A stretch of DNA of 64,000 nucleotides from Bog-793 sp963761425 (GTDB taxonomy: Bacteria > Actinomycetota > Acidimicrobiia > Acidimicrobiales > Bog-793): the NCBI GenBank assembly GCA_963761425.1, contig CAVXGQ010000003.1, positions 124,001 through 188,000 of the forward strand, given 5' to 3'. Within the stretch, counting starts at the first letter, position 1, and every line of letters begins with the position of its first letter. A program made the translations under genes and the position numbers. The notes beneath the pieces are model-generated. The model saw only the letters and a program-made list of their open reading frames with translations, was not told the DNA's origin and made no database searches. Below are positions 25,224-32,968 of this stretch, one piece after another.

Positions 25224-26026
25224 TGGATAGCTTCCTCGTGGCCCGCAACCCCGATCCGGATTCCACCCTGCCCTACCTCTTGCGCCTGCCGCTTCCCGGT
25301 GGCCCGCTCCTCTTGAAGGCTCGCGACCCCTGGCCCCGAACCACGAAGGTCTACTGCCACCGGGCCGAGTTCTGGCCGGAGGACCCCGACCTCGTCGAGG
25401 AGACCCCGATCCGCAGTTGCGAGCGCCGCGGCGTCGCCATCGATCTCGTCCTCGACCGCTCGCGGTTGAATCGCTCGCAGTTCGTGTTCACGAAGATCCA
25501 GGGCGGGCGGGAAGCGATCTTCTGGCAGTCTCCTCGCACCACACGGACCGCTCGTCCGGGCCTCCGGGTGCCGACCCGGCGGGCCTCTCGTCACCAGGCG
25601 CTCGAGATTCTCGTCGACAGCCGCGAGCGCTACCCCTATCGCTTCGCACGCCAGCAAGCCGTCACCGAGCGGCGGGCAATTCCCGCCGGGGATTACGGGG
25701 TCGAGCTCGACGGGGACCTGGTCGCCGTCGTCGAGCGCAAGACGGTGCAGGACCTCGCGAGCTGCCTCGTCGACGGCAGCCTGGCCTACCTGCTCGCCGA
25801 GCTCTCCGCCCTCCCCCGAGCCGCCCTCGTCGTCGAGGGCCGCTACGCGCAGCTGCTGAAGCTCGAGCACGTGAAGGCCGGCTTCGTCGCCGAACTCCTC
25901 GCCACCGTCCAGGTCCGCTACCCGAGCGTCCCGATCGTCTTTCTGGACACCCGGCCACTCGCCGAGGAGTGGAGCTTCCGTTTTCTCGGTGCGGCCCTTT
26001 CCTATTCGCGAGCCGCGGAGTCTTGA
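25223..26026 (+). CDS. ERCC4-fold nuclease in a recombinase operon
   Basis: 267 residues from ATG 25223, directly after the recombinase 2 stop. The first 120 residues are of unknown type. From about 128 the ERCC4 (XPF/Mus81) nuclease core is clear: ILVDSRERYPYRF, then AGDYGVELDGDLVAVVERKT and VQDLASCLVDG, which contains the family signature GDY...ERK-x-x-x-DL with its metal-binding Asp/Glu/Lys. There is no HhH pair or helicase domain. In the family such domains cut branched or flapped DNA. Being third in the operon, it may process transposition intermediates or act on the target. The catalytic residues are intact. Confidence 0.82.
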   Translation: MDSFLVARNPDPDSTLPYLLRLPLPGGPLLLKARDPWPRTTKVYCHRAEFWPEDPDLVEETPIRSCERRGVAIDLVLDRSRLNRSQFVFTKIQGGREAIFWQSPRTTRTARPGLRVPTRRASRHQALEILVDSRERYPYRFARQQAVTERRAIPAGDYGVELDGDLVAVVERKTVQDLASCLVDGSLAYLLAELSALPRAALVVEGRYAQLLKLEHVKAGFVAELLATVQVRYPSVPIVFLDTRPLAEEWSFRFLGAALSYSRAAES

Positions 26027-26293
26027 AGGTCTCACCGGCCTTGCCCCGTCGAGGGGCGAGGTCGGTGTTGGTGAAGGGAATTCCTTCCCGCCAGGTCGCC
26101 GCAGTCTACCGACACCCCTTCCGGGCTCAAGGGACGCTCCGGGGCGCCGCCACGGTGGGCGACCCTCCGGGTCGGCTCGCGCCTCGCCCACCGGGCTCCG
26201 CTTCCTCTGCTCTTCGCCCCTGACCCCGGCGGGGTCCCCGTCGGTCGCCCGCCGCCAAGGCGGGACGGTCCCGCCGAAGAAAGGCGGAGTCCG
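26027..26293 (+). other. intergenic leader before the second ardC
   Basis: A 267-base gap, GC-rich, with short inverted repeats such as GGCGGGAC...GTCCCGCC near 26260-26275. The leader of the first ardC (21003-21196) also ends in a CAAGGCGGGG-type inverted repeat before its start. No coding signal is seen. Confidence 0.4.
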
Positions 26294-27193
26294 ATGCAGC
26301 GACCAGCACACCACAAGAGCGAGATGCCCCGGAGGGACAGGCTCGCCGAGACCCACGATCGGCTCGTCCAGGCGGTCGAGTCGCTCACGAGCGGCGAAGA
26401 CTGGCAGCGCATGCTCGACGTCGCGCGCCAGTTCCACACCTACAGCCCGAACAACGTTTGGCTCATCTTCGCCCAGCGACCGGAGGCGACTCGGGTGGCG
26501 GGGTTCCACACCTGGAAGAAACTCGGTCGCTTCGTCCGGGCCGGCGAGAAGGGGCTCGCCATCCTGGCCCCCTGCGTCTACCGGGCCCGACCCCTCGAGC
26601 CGACCGAGGAGGTCGAGCACCCGGAGCTCGCTCGCATCCTCCGTGGCTTCCGGGTGGTTCACGTTTGGGACCTGGCCCAGACCGAGGGGGCTCCGTTGAG
26701 TGAGGTCGCGCCGGTCCTCTTAGAGGGCAACGCTCCTTCCGTGCTCTGGGAACGGCTCGAGACCCAGGTGCGCGCCGCGGGGTTTAACCTCTTGCGAGGC
26801 GACTGTCGTCCGGCGAACGCGACCACACACTTCCTCACCCGCACCGTCGTCGTCCGTCCGGACCTCTCGCCCGCCCAGGCCACCAAGTCCCTGTGCCATG
26901 AGCTCGCTCACGTCCGCCTGCACGATGGCCGCGAGTACGCCACCGGATGCCGGGGGATCGCGGAGATCGAAGCTGAGTCGGTGGCGTATCTCGTCTGCTC
27001 CTCGGTCGGCGTGCCCACGGACGGCTACTCCTTCCCCTACGTCGCACGGTGGGCCGAAGGGAACATTTCCACGATCAGGGCGACCGCCGACCGCGTGATC
27101 ACCTGCGCCCGCTCGATCCTGAACGCTGCCGGCCTGGGGCGAGAAGCCCCTGGCGCAACGCTGGACAACGAGCGACTTGATCTGTCCACATAA
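26294..27193 (+). CDS. ArdC-like antirestriction protein carried by the insertion element
   Basis: 299 residues from ATG 26294. Strongly similar along its length to the disrupted ardC at 21.2 kb: SLTSGEDWQRMLDVARQFHT, RVAGFHTWKKLGRFVRAGEK, then the metalloprotease-type SLCHELAHVRLHD (HELxH) and EIEAESVAY. The C-terminus reads ITCARSILNAAGLGREAPGA and its last dozen codons coincide with the element's right end (TAA at 27191-27193). ArdC proteins bind DNA and shield it from restriction upon entry. The host gene carries the insertion at its VAY codons, but this gene's corresponding site is intact. Confidence 0.88.
   Translation: MQRPAHHKSEMPRRDRLAETHDRLVQAVESLTSGEDWQRMLDVARQFHTYSPNNVWLIFAQRPEATRVAGFHTWKKLGRFVRAGEKGLAILAPCVYRARPLEPTEEVEHPELARILRGFRVVHVWDLAQTEGAPLSEVAPVLLEGNAPSVLWERLETQVRAAGFNLLRGDCRPANATTHFLTRTVVVRPDLSPAQATKSLCHELAHVRLHDGREYATGCRGIAEIEAESVAYLVCSSVGVPTDGYSFPYVARWAEGNISTIRATADRVITCARSILNAAGLGREAPGATLDNERLDLST
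27183..27193 (-). repeat. right terminal motif of the recombinase element
   Basis: TGTCCACATAA is the inverted counterpart of TTATCTGGACA at 21864 (10 of 11). A TGGACA facing it 25 bases inside makes an inverted TGGACA/TGTCCA pair, a likely recombinase binding site. Confidence 0.62.
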
Positions 27194-27195
27194 AC

Positions 27196-27369
27196 CTGGC
27201 CTGCCGGTCCGTCGGCCTCCCGACCGACTCCTACAGCTTCCCCTACATCGCCCGCTGGTCGGAGGGCGACCTCGAGGTCGTGCGGGCGACCGCCGAGCGG
27301 GTGATCACCTGTGCTCGGACGATCCTTCAGACCGCAGGTCTCGAATCCGTCGACGAGTCACGCTGCTGA
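27196..27369 (+). pseudogene. ardC-like antirestriction gene, 3' part
   Basis: 57 codons plus TGA, starting with no start codon: LACRSVGLPTDSYSFPYIAR, WSEGDLEVVRATAERVITCA, ending ESVDESRC. It matches the C-terminus of the neighbouring complete ArdC (SSVGVPTDGYSFPYVARWAE) and continues the frame broken at 21859. This is the end of the first ardC, displaced 5336 bases by the insertion. Confidence 0.9.
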
Positions 27370-27429
27370 GCCTCGCGGGCGGTCGGCGTGCCCGACCGTT
27401 CGCATTTCCGCCGCCGGGCGCCTTGGTGG

Positions 27430-27891
27430 TCACGACCACCTCGACTCGTAAGCCTCGGTCCACCTGGAGGCGGGCATCTCGACGGCGGCGAGCTCGACGA
27501 GCGCGGCCGCCCCCTCCACGAGCGCCTCGACCAGCTCCTCGTGGAGGGGAAAGGCACCAAAGAGCGCCCCGCAGGATGCACAGCCGTTCGAGAGGTACGT
27601 CGTGCCAGTCGTTCTCGAGTGACGTCGCCGAACCTCGCCGACCCGCCAGCGCTCGCGAGCTTCAGCCGGCAGGTGCTGCCAGGCGAGGCCGAGCAGCTCC
27701 TCGTCGTCGGTGACGACGAGCTCCTCGGAAAAGACGTCGGTCCCGGGCTCGGCCAGCCCGACGATCGGCGTCGAGACCTCCCCGCAGCGCCAGCAGCGGT
27801 AGGGGAGGCCGAGGATCACAACATCGACCAGGTGATCGACGGTTGCCTCGTTGAACCTCTCTCCGGCGAGGTCGACGAGCGTCGAGTTCAT
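27430..27891 (-). CDS. zinc-ribbon-like protein of the conjugative element
   Basis: ATG 27891 preceded by GAGGTGAC gives 153 residues; codons further upstream give only low-complexity residues. Two Cys pairs, CWRCGE (about residue 33) and CASCGA (about 108), are 75 residues apart and may bind one zinc, flanking a helical region (ELLGLAWQHLPAEARERWRV). No family is recognised. It stands divergent to the relaxase gene and next to the ardC region, so an accessory function in transfer or establishment is possible. Confidence 0.6.
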   Translation of the reverse strand: MNSTLVDLAGERFNEATVDHLVDVVILGLPYRCWRCGEVSTPIVGLAEPGTDVFSEELVVTDDEELLGLAWQHLPAEARERWRVGEVRRRHSRTTGTTYLSNGCASCGALFGAFPLHEELVEALVEGAAALVELAAVEMPASRWTEAYESRWS

Positions 27892-28199
27892 CGTCACCTC
27901 GCCATTCGATGTCTTATCTGCCCCATCGCCTCTTCGCTTCATGAGCCATCCGGTTCGCATGCCCTCACGACTACCAGTCGGCTCTCTCGTTCCCCCTCTG
28001 GTGCTCACGCTCTCGCACTTCGGTCGCTCTTGAGCCCAAGGTTGCTCTCGCCTTCATGTCACTTGCGTTGAGCTAATCCGACGAGTCCGGGTTAGACACC
28101 GTTGGAGATACCGGCCTTCGGCCGGTATCTCCGTCGTCGCGCTCCTTTCGCACTCCCTTTGCAACGCCTTCGTAATGCCCGCTTCTTACCGTCGCCCCG
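27892..28199. other. divergent intergenic region upstream of relaxase, candidate oriT
   Basis: A 308-base gap between the zinc-ribbon gene and the MobF relaxase gene. It holds a 13-bp perfect hairpin (28104-28132) and promoter space for both sides. MobF relaxases usually nick at an oriT close to their own gene, so this is the best place for it, but no nick-site consensus is recognised. Confidence 0.4.
28104..28132. repeat. 13-bp perfect hairpin upstream of relaxase
   Basis: GGAGATACCGGCC, loop TTC, GGCCGGTATCTCC. No T-run follows it. Such a short-loop hairpin next to a relaxase gene fits an oriT recognition hairpin or a regulatory site. Confidence 0.55.
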
Positions 28200-31100
28200 A
28201 TGATCCTCTCGGTCACCGTCCTCGGCTCGAACGACGGCACGCCGCTCTCGGTGATCGGCCAACGCATCGTCGAGTACCTGGAGGGCGGGCGCCCGGTCGC
28301 CGGCGGGCGCCGTGCGGGGACGGTCGTCGAGCTCCCCTCGCCCGAGGGCGGCACCGTCGCCAACTACGCCGACTCGGCGGGGCTCCGACCGGGACGCTGG
28401 GCGCTCGGGAGGTCGGGCGAGGTCGACCCGGCCGAGCTCGCCACCCTCCTCGCGGGTCGAGACCCGGCGACCGGAGAGCCGCTCCTCTCGGCGCGGGGAT
28501 CCTCGGGGCGCGCGGTGCGCTGGCATCGCCTCGCGCTGGCGCCACGACGGCTCGACCAGGAGTGGTACTCGACCAGAGAGGCCGCCTCGGTCCTGGGGAT
28601 CACCCCCTCTTATCTCCGCCGTTTGCTCCGAGCCCGGGTCGCCGGCAGTGGCGACGATTCGGACGGGATCAAGATCGACGCGACCGGCGCCTGGCAGCTC
28701 AACCGGGAGGCGGTGGTCCGCATCTCCGAGCACCGCCAGCCGCCCAAGGTCGTCGCCGGCTACGACCTCACCTTCTCGGTCCCGAAGTCGGTGAGCCTGC
28801 TCTGGGCGGGTGGTGACGAGGCGACCCGGGCCGCGGTCCTCGACGCCCTCGACGAGGCGGTCGCCGGGGGACTCCGCTACCTGGAGCGGCAGGCGTTCAA
28901 GGTGAGCGTTCGGAAGCGCCCGCTCCCCGCCAGCGGCGTGGCGGGGGCGGACTACCTCCATACGACCTCGCGTGCCCTAGAGCCGCAGCTCCACCACCAC
29001 GTGGTGGTCGCCAACTTCGGCGTCGGCCCGGACGGTGTGGCCCGGGCCCTCGACGCTCGCTTCCTCTTCCACCAGGCCAAGACGGCGAGCTTCCTCGCCG
29101 GCGCCGAGCTGCGCCACCAGCTCACAGCCCGACTGGGGGTCACCTGGACACCCGTGGAGAACGGCATCGCCGAGATCGAGGGCGTCCCCGCCGCGGCGCT
29201 CGAGGAGATGAGCTCGCGATCCCGCCAGATCGCCGAGGCGACCAGGGCGCTCGGCGTCTCCTCGGCCCGGGCGCGTCAGGTGGCGGCCTGGGACACCCGG
29301 GCCGCCAAGGAGCACGGGGTCGACCTTGAGGCCCTGTTCGCCTCCTGGGACCAGCGCCTCACCGTCGCCGGCTACGGCTCGGAGGCGCGGGCGAACGTCC
29401 TCGACCGGGTCGACGGACCGGGGATCTTCACCGTGGAGGAAAAGGCGCGGCGCTTCCGGGAGCTGGTCCGCTCCGACGGCCTCACCGAGCATGAGGCGGT
29501 CTTCGACCGCCGTCACGTGGTCCAGCGCCTCGCGGAGCTCGCCGGGGACCGGCTCTCCGCCGAGGCCATCGACGCCCTCGCCGAGGAGCTCCTCGCCCAG
29601 CCCGAGCTCGTCGAACTGAGGGCGACCCGCGAGAGGTCGGCGAGACGAGTCATCCGTCGTGCCGACGGGCGGGTGGTCCAGCTGCCCGGCGAGCGCCTTT
29701 TCACTACCTTCTCGATGCTCGCCCTGGAACGCCGCGCTCTCGCCGCCTACGAGCGGGGTCGCGAGGCGGGAGCGGGGATGGTGCCGGTGGAGTGCACCAA
29801 GCAGGTCCTCGGCAGGGAGCGCTTCGCCCGGCTCTCCGAGGAGCAGCGTCGCTTCGTCGAGTCCCTCACCTCCTCGGGGATGCGGATCCAGGCCGGGGTC
29901 GGGGCGGCGGGGAGCGGGAAGACGACCGCCCTCGAAGCGGCGGTCGCCTGCTGGCAGGCGGGGGGCTACCGGGTGCTCGGGGCGGCGGTCGGCGGCACCC
30001 AAGCGGTCGTTTTGTCCGAAGAGACCGGCGTCGAGGGTCGCACCGTCGCGTCGGTGCTGGCCCGCTACTTCGACCGCGGTGACCTGGCGAGCATCGACGA
30101 GTGGACCGTGCTCTTGGTCGACGAGGCGAGCCTGGTCTCGACCCGCGACTTCGCCGCCCTCGCAAGAGCCGCCCAGGAGACGGGCGCCATCCTCCGTCTC
30201 GTCGGCGATCCCGCCCAGCACTCGGCGGTCGGGGCCGGCGGGATCTTCCGCTACCTCACGGAACACCACCCCGACGAGACGCCCACCCTCACCCACCTCT
30301 ACCGCCAGCAGGGTCCCGAGATGGCCGAGGTTCGTCTCGCCAACGCCGAATACCGGGAAGGAAAGATCGCCGAGGCGCTCGAGCGGTTGCGGCGCGATGG
30401 CCGGATCACGGAGGCCGAGTCGGCCGACGAGGCCTACGACCTACTCACCTGCGCCTGGTATGGGGAGCGGCAGAAGCGGAATGCCGAGCCGGAGCGCCGG
30501 TGGAGCGCGATGACGGCCGAGCACCACTTCGAGCGGCGCGAGCTGAACGGACGCGCCCGGGCGCTCCTCGCCGAGGACGGGACGTTGAGCGGTCCCGAGC
30601 TACGCGTCGCCGAGCTCTCGTTCCGGTCCGGCGACGAGGTGATCGCCCGGATAACCGACCGCTCGCTGCGCATGGAGGGCGCGGCGCGTGACGCCTATGT
30701 CCGCAACGGCTCGCTCGGAACCGTAGTCGAGGTTCACGAGCACGGCATGCTTGTCGACTTCGAGCGCTGGGGACGGGTCGCCGTCCCTCTCTCCTACCTC
30801 GAGCGCAAGGTCTCAGCGGGCATCGTCGGTGGCCTGCAGCACGCTTACGCCCTGACGTCACACGCGGCTCAAGGCAAGACGTTCGCCGTCGCCGCGCCCC
30901 TCGTGACCGACGCCTCGAGCCCCGAGGGCGTCTACGTCGGGATCACCAGGGGCCAGTTCGATCTCCAGGCCGTGGCGATCCGGCGACGGGATCTCTCGCA
31001 ACCGCTCACCGACGACGCGCTCCCCGTCCTGCGTGACGAGACGAGCGCGCTGCTGGAGACGGAGCGTCGCTTACGGGCGAACGGTCCGGAGCTGCTCGCA

Positions 31101-31331
31101 AGTGAACTCGCGGTCGTGCGCGAGCGTCCCGGTGAAGCAGCGGCGCCGAGGGGTCAGGACATGGAGTCGATGGAGGAAGGGAGAATCACCAGTGGATTCT
31201 CGGCGGACGACTCTCTCGTCGATTCCGTTCAGGAAGCCCAGCGACGAGGGCCAGATCCGGGCGAGGAGTGGGGGGCGGTCGAGCCGGACCGGGCCATCGC
31301 GACATCGTCGGGACCGGTCATACGGTGGTAG
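28200..31331 (+). CDS. MobF-family conjugative relaxase/helicase (TrwC/TraI-like)
   Basis: 1043 residues. The relaxase domain (1-330) has a family start (MILSVTVLGS), ANYADSAGLRPGRWALG with a candidate catalytic Tyr56, GYDLTFSVPKSVSLLW, and the three-His metal site LEPQLHHHVVVAN (His265-267). A MerR-like HTH is inserted at 123-145 (YSTREAASVLGITPSYLRRL), an unusual feature. The helicase part has Walker A GAAGSGKTT (about 567), LVDEASLVS, RLVGDPAQHSAVGAGG and the C-terminal HAYALTSHAAQGKT. It would nick oriT and unwind the strand for export through the TraG-like coupling protein at 7.4 kb. It faces away from the transfer operon. Confidence 0.95.
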   Translation: MILSVTVLGSNDGTPLSVIGQRIVEYLEGGRPVAGGRRAGTVVELPSPEGGTVANYADSAGLRPGRWALGRSGEVDPAELATLLAGRDPATGEPLLSARGSSGRAVRWHRLALAPRRLDQEWYSTREAASVLGITPSYLRRLLRARVAGSGDDSDGIKIDATGAWQLNREAVVRISEHRQPPKVVAGYDLTFSVPKSVSLLWAGGDEATRAAVLDALDEAVAGGLRYLERQAFKVSVRKRPLPASGVAGADYLHTTSRALEPQLHHHVVVANFGVGPDGVARALDARFLFHQAKTASFLAGAELRHQLTARLGVTWTPVENGIAEIEGVPAAALEEMSSRSRQIAEATRALGVSSARARQVAAWDTRAAKEHGVDLEALFASWDQRLTVAGYGSEARANVLDRVDGPGIFTVEEKARRFRELVRSDGLTEHEAVFDRRHVVQRLAELAGDRLSAEAIDALAEELLAQPELVELRATRERSARRVIRRADGRVVQLPGERLFTTFSMLALERRALAAYERGREAGAGMVPVECTKQVLGRERFARLSEEQRRFVESLTSSGMRIQAGVGAAGSGKTTALEAAVACWQAGGYRVLGAAVGGTQAVVLSEETGVEGRTVASVLARYFDRGDLASIDEWTVLLVDEASLVSTRDFAALARAAQETGAILRLVGDPAQHSAVGAGGIFRYLTEHHPDETPTLTHLYRQQGPEMAEVRLANAEYREGKIAEALERLRRDGRITEAESADEAYDLLTCAWYGERQKRNAEPERRWSAMTAEHHFERRELNGRARALLAEDGTLSGPELRVAELSFRSGDEVIARITDRSLRMEGAARDAYVRNGSLGTVVEVHEHGMLVDFERWGRVAVPLSYLERKVSAGIVGGLQHAYALTSHAAQGKTFAVAAPLVTDASSPEGVYVGITRGQFDLQAVAIRRRDLSQPLTDDALPVLRDETSALLETERRLRANGPELLASELAVVRERPGEAAAPRGQDMESMEEGRITSGFSADDSLVDSVQEAQRRGPDPGEEWGAVEPDRAIATSSGPVIRW

Positions 31332-31459
31332 CAGGAAGATTCGGCTCAAAGCTGCGCGAAGTCAGGGCGACGAAGAGAATCCAGCGTCGGAGAAGCGCAC
31401 CTGGCGGGGGCCGATTGGCTGTGTACAAGTCGGTGGACGCGCGGACGGAGGGAGCCTGA

Positions 31460-31657
31460 CCCACTTTTCCGGACACTGAACGCCTCACGCTCACGGTTGA
31501 GGAAGCTGCGAAGCTCTTGGGCATCAGCCGCTGCTTCGCGCACGAGGCTGTGTGCCGTGGGGAAATCCCCTCGATCAAGATCGGGGACCGGATGCTCGTG
31601 CCGAAGGCTGCGCTCCACAGGCTCGTTGGCGTAAGACACGACGGAACCCCCTCCTAG
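31460..31657 (+). pseudogene. excisionase-like HTH fragment lacking a start codon
   Basis: The frame between a TGA (31457-31459) and TAG (31655-31657) reads ERLTLTVEEAAKLLGISRCF, AHEAVCRGEIPSIKIGDRML, VPKAALHRLVGV, a complete AlpA/Xis-type winged helix. No ATG, GTG or TTG lies between the TGA and the domain (the first TTG is within the HTH). Either the start was lost by mutation, or the upstream frame ending at 31459 is joined by frameshift. It lies just after the relaxase gene, as the usual right border of the element. Confidence 0.6.
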
Positions 31658-31709
31658 CCGGTAGTGCGCAACGCGAATGATGCGGACGAGATGTTGCTGG
31701 GATGCGCGC

Positions 31710-32966
31710 TCACGCTGATTGGATTTCTGTCGCCAGATGTCCGAGGCGGGCAACGTCGCTGCTTCTGTTCAGTGCTGACGCCCTCTCGATAGCGGCTTCG
31801 ATGACCTCGACGGCCGGCCGAAGCGAGAATGCTTCAACTTCATTTCGGCGACTCAACAGATAGTGCCACGTGTTGGCCCCAACGGCTCTTGACGTCGGGA
31901 TCTGTCGCTTGCGCCCGTTTTTCATCGTGAAGGTTTGCGTTTCCAGCAGCAAGTCGAAGGGATGCTGTCCCGTCTCAAACATGCCGGTGCAGAAGGTGCA
32001 CTCGCAGTAGCGCTCTGCGTACTCCTGCGGACCGAGGTCGAGGCCGAGATTCGCTGCCTCGTTGAACCGAGCGCACTGCCGCACTCCAGGTACGTACGTC
32101 TGGCATGAGCGCATCGCAATGCCCTGCGCCTCGACCGGCTCGCCCTTGTCCACCCATCCGAGGTGATGCGTGACGGACGAAAGGCCGATATCGTGGAGCG
32201 CTGCAACCGTGTAGTTGGCGTACTGATGACCGACTGCGATCCCACGGGCAGACAGCTCGCTAATCATGCGCAGCAATGCCGTGAACATCCCGTGGTCACT
32301 CATCAGCTGCGCTTCTGTGACCTTTGGTACCCATACCAGGTACGCACTGACGTCGTCGACTGGCAGCGCGTCGATCATCTCCCGTAGGTCAGGACGATCG
32401 GCAAGACGCTCACCCGGGACGATTACCTCAACTGCAACCGAGGTCTGTGCTTCCGAGGCGGATGCCTCGATCATCAATCGATTGATCCGATCCTCGCGGG
32501 GCGAGTGCGCAACGAGCGACGGAGCTACGAGACGCACTGGGTCGAGGTCGCGCAGGTCAGCCAGAAGTTCGAGCTGCGTGGGCACGTCTCGTAGGCGATC
32601 TCGTTGATAAGCGACAGCGTTCTTCGCGATCGTGCACCATTGCTCGTCCGTTGCAACGGCTTCCACCAGGGGTGTCGCTCCGAGCGTGATCCCGGTTCTC
32701 TTGCCGTACGCCAGACCGAGGCGCTTGTAGTTGCGTTTTGTCTCACCGTTGTCGTTACGAGTCCATGCTGGCTCCTGAAATCGCCAGAGCACCGGGTCAA
32801 CGCTGAAAGGAAGTGTTGTCCTCCAGAGGCAGGCCGTCGTCGCTTGGATGCTGTTCTCAAGCTGGTTCGCGTTGACGACGATCTCGTCCATCAACGCTGG
32901 ATTCACGTACGTCAGATCGTCGGACGAGCGCACACGAAGGATGTGGTGCAAAGGCGTGCGTGGCAT
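31710..32966 (-). CDS. Cys-rich protein of unknown function in a BrnT operon
   Basis: ATG 32966 (MPRTPLHHILRVRSSDDLTY) starts 2 bases after the stop of the antitoxin gene; 418 residues. Alternating strands and helices (VAVEVIVPGERLADRPDLRE, VSAYLVWVPKVTEAQLMSDH, GIAVGHQYANYTVAALHDIG) suggest a TIM-barrel fold. A Cys motif YCECTFCTGMF (CxCxxC) near residue 325 plus Cys 40 residues earlier may bind zinc, recalling the C-terminal Zn site of tRNA-guanine transglycosylase-like enzymes (including DNA-modifying DpdA). The resemblance is by pattern only. The context (toxin operon in a defence island) suggests a defensive role. I do not claim a family. Confidence 0.6.
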   Translation of the reverse strand: MPRTPLHHILRVRSSDDLTYVNPALMDEIVVNANQLENSIQATTACLWRTTLPFSVDPVLWRFQEPAWTRNDNGETKRNYKRLGLAYGKRTGITLGATPLVEAVATDEQWCTIAKNAVAYQRDRLRDVPTQLELLADLRDLDPVRLVAPSLVAHSPREDRINRLMIEASASEAQTSVAVEVIVPGERLADRPDLREMIDALPVDDVSAYLVWVPKVTEAQLMSDHGMFTALLRMISELSARGIAVGHQYANYTVAALHDIGLSSVTHHLGWVDKGEPVEAQGIAMRSCQTYVPGVRQCARFNEAANLGLDLGPQEYAERYCECTFCTGMFETGQHPFDLLLETQTFTMKNGRKRQIPTSRAVGANTWHYLLSRRNEVEAFSLRPAVEVIEAAIERASALNRSSDVARLGHLATEIQSA

Positions 32967-32968
32967 GG

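Larger units (their letters stand above)
21860..27195. mobile_element. 5.3-kb tyrosine-recombinase transposon inserted in ardC
   Basis: The insert is bounded by ardC codons GTC-GCC-TAC (to 21859) and CTG-GCC-TGC (from 27196); joining them restores the reading frame and the ArdC sequence. Boundaries are uncertain by one base because C is present at both. Contents in order, all rightward: tyrosine recombinase 1, tyrosine recombinase 2 (ATGA overlap), ERCC4-fold nuclease (adjacent), and a second ardC. Ends are imperfect inverted repeats with TTATnTGGACA and no target duplication, as expected for tyrosine-recombinase elements. The gene pair recalls TnpA/TnpB of Tn554-like elements, but the nuclease and ardC are not part of those. 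Confidence 0.88.
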
